NCBI GenBank assembly: GCA_016763915.1
Contig: JAESSX010000161.1
Location: 1-6,529 of the forward strand
Length of the DNA: 6,529 nucleotides
Direction: 5' to 3'
Source: Rhodospirillales bacterium
Lineage (GTDB): Bacteria > Pseudomonadota > Alphaproteobacteria > Rhodospirillales_A > Casp-alpha2
Below the pieces are notes generated by a model. That model ran no database searches, was not told the DNA's origin, and was given only the letters and a program-made list of their open reading frames with translations. The position numbers and the translations under genes are program-made. Shown in pieces: positions 5,632 to 6,529 of the stretch (positions are counted from its first letter, which is position 1; every line of letters begins with the position of its first letter).

Positions 5632-5686
5632 CAAGCCGTTACATGTCTTCACATAATATTTATGTGCCGTTCATTCAAGCGTTACA
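5632..5686. promoter_or_regulatory. Composite operator: dyad flanked by direct repeats, with 11-base half-sites
   Basis: The dyad CACATAA-TAT-TTATGTG (5650-5666) has perfect 7-bp arms. It is flanked by CAAGCCGTTACA (5632-5643) and CAAGCGTTACA (5676-5686), direct repeats differing by one inserted C and starting 44 bases apart. Within it TTCAC (5648-5652), TTTAT (5659-5663) and TTCAT (5670-5674) lie at exact 11-base steps, resembling the array in front of the small RNA. It sits in the divergent region between the response regulator (-) and the 119-aa protein gene (+), so it may control both. Confidence 0.45.
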
Positions 5687-5710
5687 GGCGGCCTTTAAAA
5701 ACAGAGTCAA
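5681..5710 (-). promoter_or_regulatory. Candidate promoter of the response-regulator gene
   Basis: On the minus strand TTGACT (5710-5705; 5 of 6) and TGTAAC (5686-5681; 4 of 6) are spaced by 18 bases. The start would be near 5674, giving a leader of about 150 nt that includes the dyad at 5650-5666 and the hairpin at 5556-5578. An alternative -10, TATTAT (5658-5653), has no properly spaced -35 and could belong to an activator-dependent promoter. Confidence 0.3.
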
Positions 5711-5771
5711 GACAACGCTCAGTTCCGGTCACGGCCCATGTCCATGCACCGGATGAGATCGAGAGGAAAAC

Positions 5772-6131
5772 ATGTCTGATTCAACCGAAGGCACTACCGG
5801 AACCGAAGGCTCCCGGAGGCGCGGTTCCGGTCTGACCCGCTGGCAGAATGTCGTGACGCTCCTGGCCGCTGATCAAGACAACGCGGCCATCCTGCCCGAG
5901 GGGTATCCACTCAGAAGCGCAACCTTTACCCGGAAAGGGGCGCACCTTGTCGTTGAGGCCAAACATTTTCCACAGGTCTTCGTAGCCCGGTTTTTCGATT
6001 TCGGCGGCCAAACAAAGGTTGCCACCGAAGACGGGGTTGAAATTTCCCGGCACATGATTTTGCTGATGACGAATTTGTCCTCGCGGCTGGCCCTGGCCCT
6101 GAATGCCCTGTCTTCGCCCGCCGGGAAATGA
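5772..6131 (+). CDS. Hypothetical protein of 119 residues
   Basis: I do not recognise this family. The ATG is preceded by GAGAGG 5 bases upstream, a good ribosome site, which supports a real gene. Residues 1-20 are polar (Ser, Thr, Gly, Glu, then RRR) and probably disordered. From 21 on the protein looks like one small alpha/beta domain: LTRWQNVVTLLAA helix, a strand-rich part (ATFTRKGAHLVVEA, QVFVARFFDFGG, TKVATEDGVEI) and a C-terminal amphipathic helix (HMILLMTNLSSRLALALNAL, 94-113). No signal peptide or clear TM segment is visible, so it is probably cytoplasmic. It is divergent from the response regulator and shares its control region. No terminator is seen after the TGA. Confidence 0.7.
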   Translation: MSDSTEGTTGTEGSRRRGSGLTRWQNVVTLLAADQDNAAILPEGYPLRSATFTRKGAHLVVEAKHFPQVFVARFFDFGGQTKVATEDGVEISRHMILLMTNLSSRLALALNALSSPAGK

Positions 6132-6164
6132 TCCATTCCGCCTCTTTGCCTTCGCCATTAAAAT

Positions 6165-6183
6165 GCCTTGTTCGCGCCTTGTT
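6165..6183 (+). repeat. Direct repeat GCCTTGTT x2 upstream of a perfect -10
   Basis: GCCTTGTT occurs at 6165-6172 and 6176-6183, an 11-base period, and the second copy ends 11 bases before TATAAT at 6195. The layout resembles an activator site of the OmpR type, but the half-site differs from TTCAY. Confidence 0.4.
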
Positions 6184-6200
6184 GATGCCTGGTCTATAAT
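6171..6200 (+). promoter_or_regulatory. Promoter of the secreted-protein gene
   Basis: TATAAT at 6195-6200 is a perfect -10 hexamer in GC-rich DNA. The best -35 is only TTCGCG (6171-6176, 18-base spacer), which is poor and lies between and within the GCCTTGTT repeats, so activator help is possible. The expected start is near 6207, about 40 nt before the ATG at 6247. Confidence 0.5.
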
Positions 6201-6246
6201 CTAAGGATACGGGCAAGGTGTTTGTTCCGCTGACGGAGGTTTTCTC

Positions 6247-6529
6247 ATGGCTAAGTTGCGTTTCGGATTGTTGTTGATCTGCCTGATCGCCTTCGCCGGC
6301 CCGGCCCCGGCCGCCGATGCGCCGTCTTCTTCCGGGCCGGACGCCCCGGCCGAGTTGCTGAAGGAAGGTACGCGGCAAATTCTCAAGGCGTTCGAGTTGT
6401 TTTTCCGGACGATCCCGCAATATGAATCGCCGGAGGTTCTGGAAAACGGCGATATTATCATCCGCCGAAAACACCCCGGCCCGACTCCGCCGGACCCGAA
6501 AAAGGCTCCCAAAAACGAACCCCCGGAAA
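6247..6529 (+). CDS. Small secreted or periplasmic protein of unknown function, 5' part only
   Basis: An ATG at 6247 lies 7 bases after a perfect GGAGG (6235-6239). The frame stays open for 94 codons to the window edge. The N-terminus is a Sec signal peptide: MAKLR, a hydrophobic core (FGLLLICLIAFAG) and a likely cut after the Ala-Pro-Ala at 20-22. The mature part is Ala/Pro/Ser-rich, then has a helix-like stretch ELLKEGTRQILKAFELFFRTIPQYE (36-60), a short LENGDIIIRRK strand (65-75), and a Pro/Lys-rich tail still running at the end. I do not recognise the family. It has its own promoter. Confidence 0.75.
   Translation, partial: MAKLRFGLLLICLIAFAGPAPAADAPSSSGPDAPAELLKEGTRQILKAFELFFRTIPQYESPEVLENGDIIIRRKHPGPTPPDPKKAPKNEPPE

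Noticed and set aside
5926..6474. Minus-strand ORF covering the 119-aa gene and the secreted-protein gene
   Set aside because: It lacks a ribosome site and crosses two + strand genes that have good Shine-Dalgarno sites, one with a signal peptide.

Overview
The window is GC-rich and gene-dense. Its protein families point to an alphaproteobacterium, probably Rhodospirillales-like: an MFS carrier with a GHAGTHW start, a crotonase of the GGGLG type, an HCCA-isomerase family protein and a TorR-like OmpR-family regulator. This placement is an inference from sequence character only. No mobile elements, rRNA, tRNA or CRISPR arrays were seen.

Left part (1-2360). The window opens with the last 41 codons of a fumarate-reductase/tricarballylate-dehydrogenase-type flavoprotein on the + strand. 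An enoyl-CoA hydratase/isomerase family gene (159-953, -) runs towards it. That gene is divergent from a 12-TM MFS transporter (1131-2360, +) that starts at a TTG behind a good Shine-Dalgarno site. The 177-base gap between the two carries one plausible sigma70 promoter in each direction.

Middle (2357-4501, - strand). Three genes form a tight operon with gaps of only 1-2 bases, in the order of transcription: a cytosolic glutathione S-transferase, an arylformamidase-like alpha/beta hydrolase (HGGYW and GHSAGG motifs), and a DsbA-fold 2-hydroxychromene-2-carboxylate isomerase family protein. Two of the three belong to glutathione-using families, so the operon probably handles an aromatic or other electrophilic compound; the substrate cannot be read from the sequence. 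The last gene converges on the MFS gene and shares a TTAA with it that supplies both stop codons.

The most interesting part is 4502-4809. This stretch has no conventional gene but carries a full + strand transcription unit: four direct half-sites at exact 11-base steps (PhoB/TorR-box-like), a -10 element 10 bases after the last one, about 120 nt that fold into consecutive hairpins including one with a C6 loop, and a strong intrinsic terminator. I read it as a small RNA gene controlled by an OmpR/PhoB-family regulator. The GST operon's likely promoter reads the other way and has its -35 inside the same half-site array.

Right part (4810-6529). An orphan-looking OmpR-family response regulator (4810-5520, -) converges on the small RNA gene. 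The 251-base region upstream of it holds three half-sites of the same kind at 11-base steps, a 7-bp-arm dyad flanked by direct repeats, and a leader hairpin, so autoregulation is plausible. Divergent from it are a 119-aa protein of unknown function and, after a promoter with a perfect TATAAT, the start of a gene for a small secreted protein cut off by the window end. A testable model is that the regulator controls its own gene, the small RNA and perhaps the GST operon.
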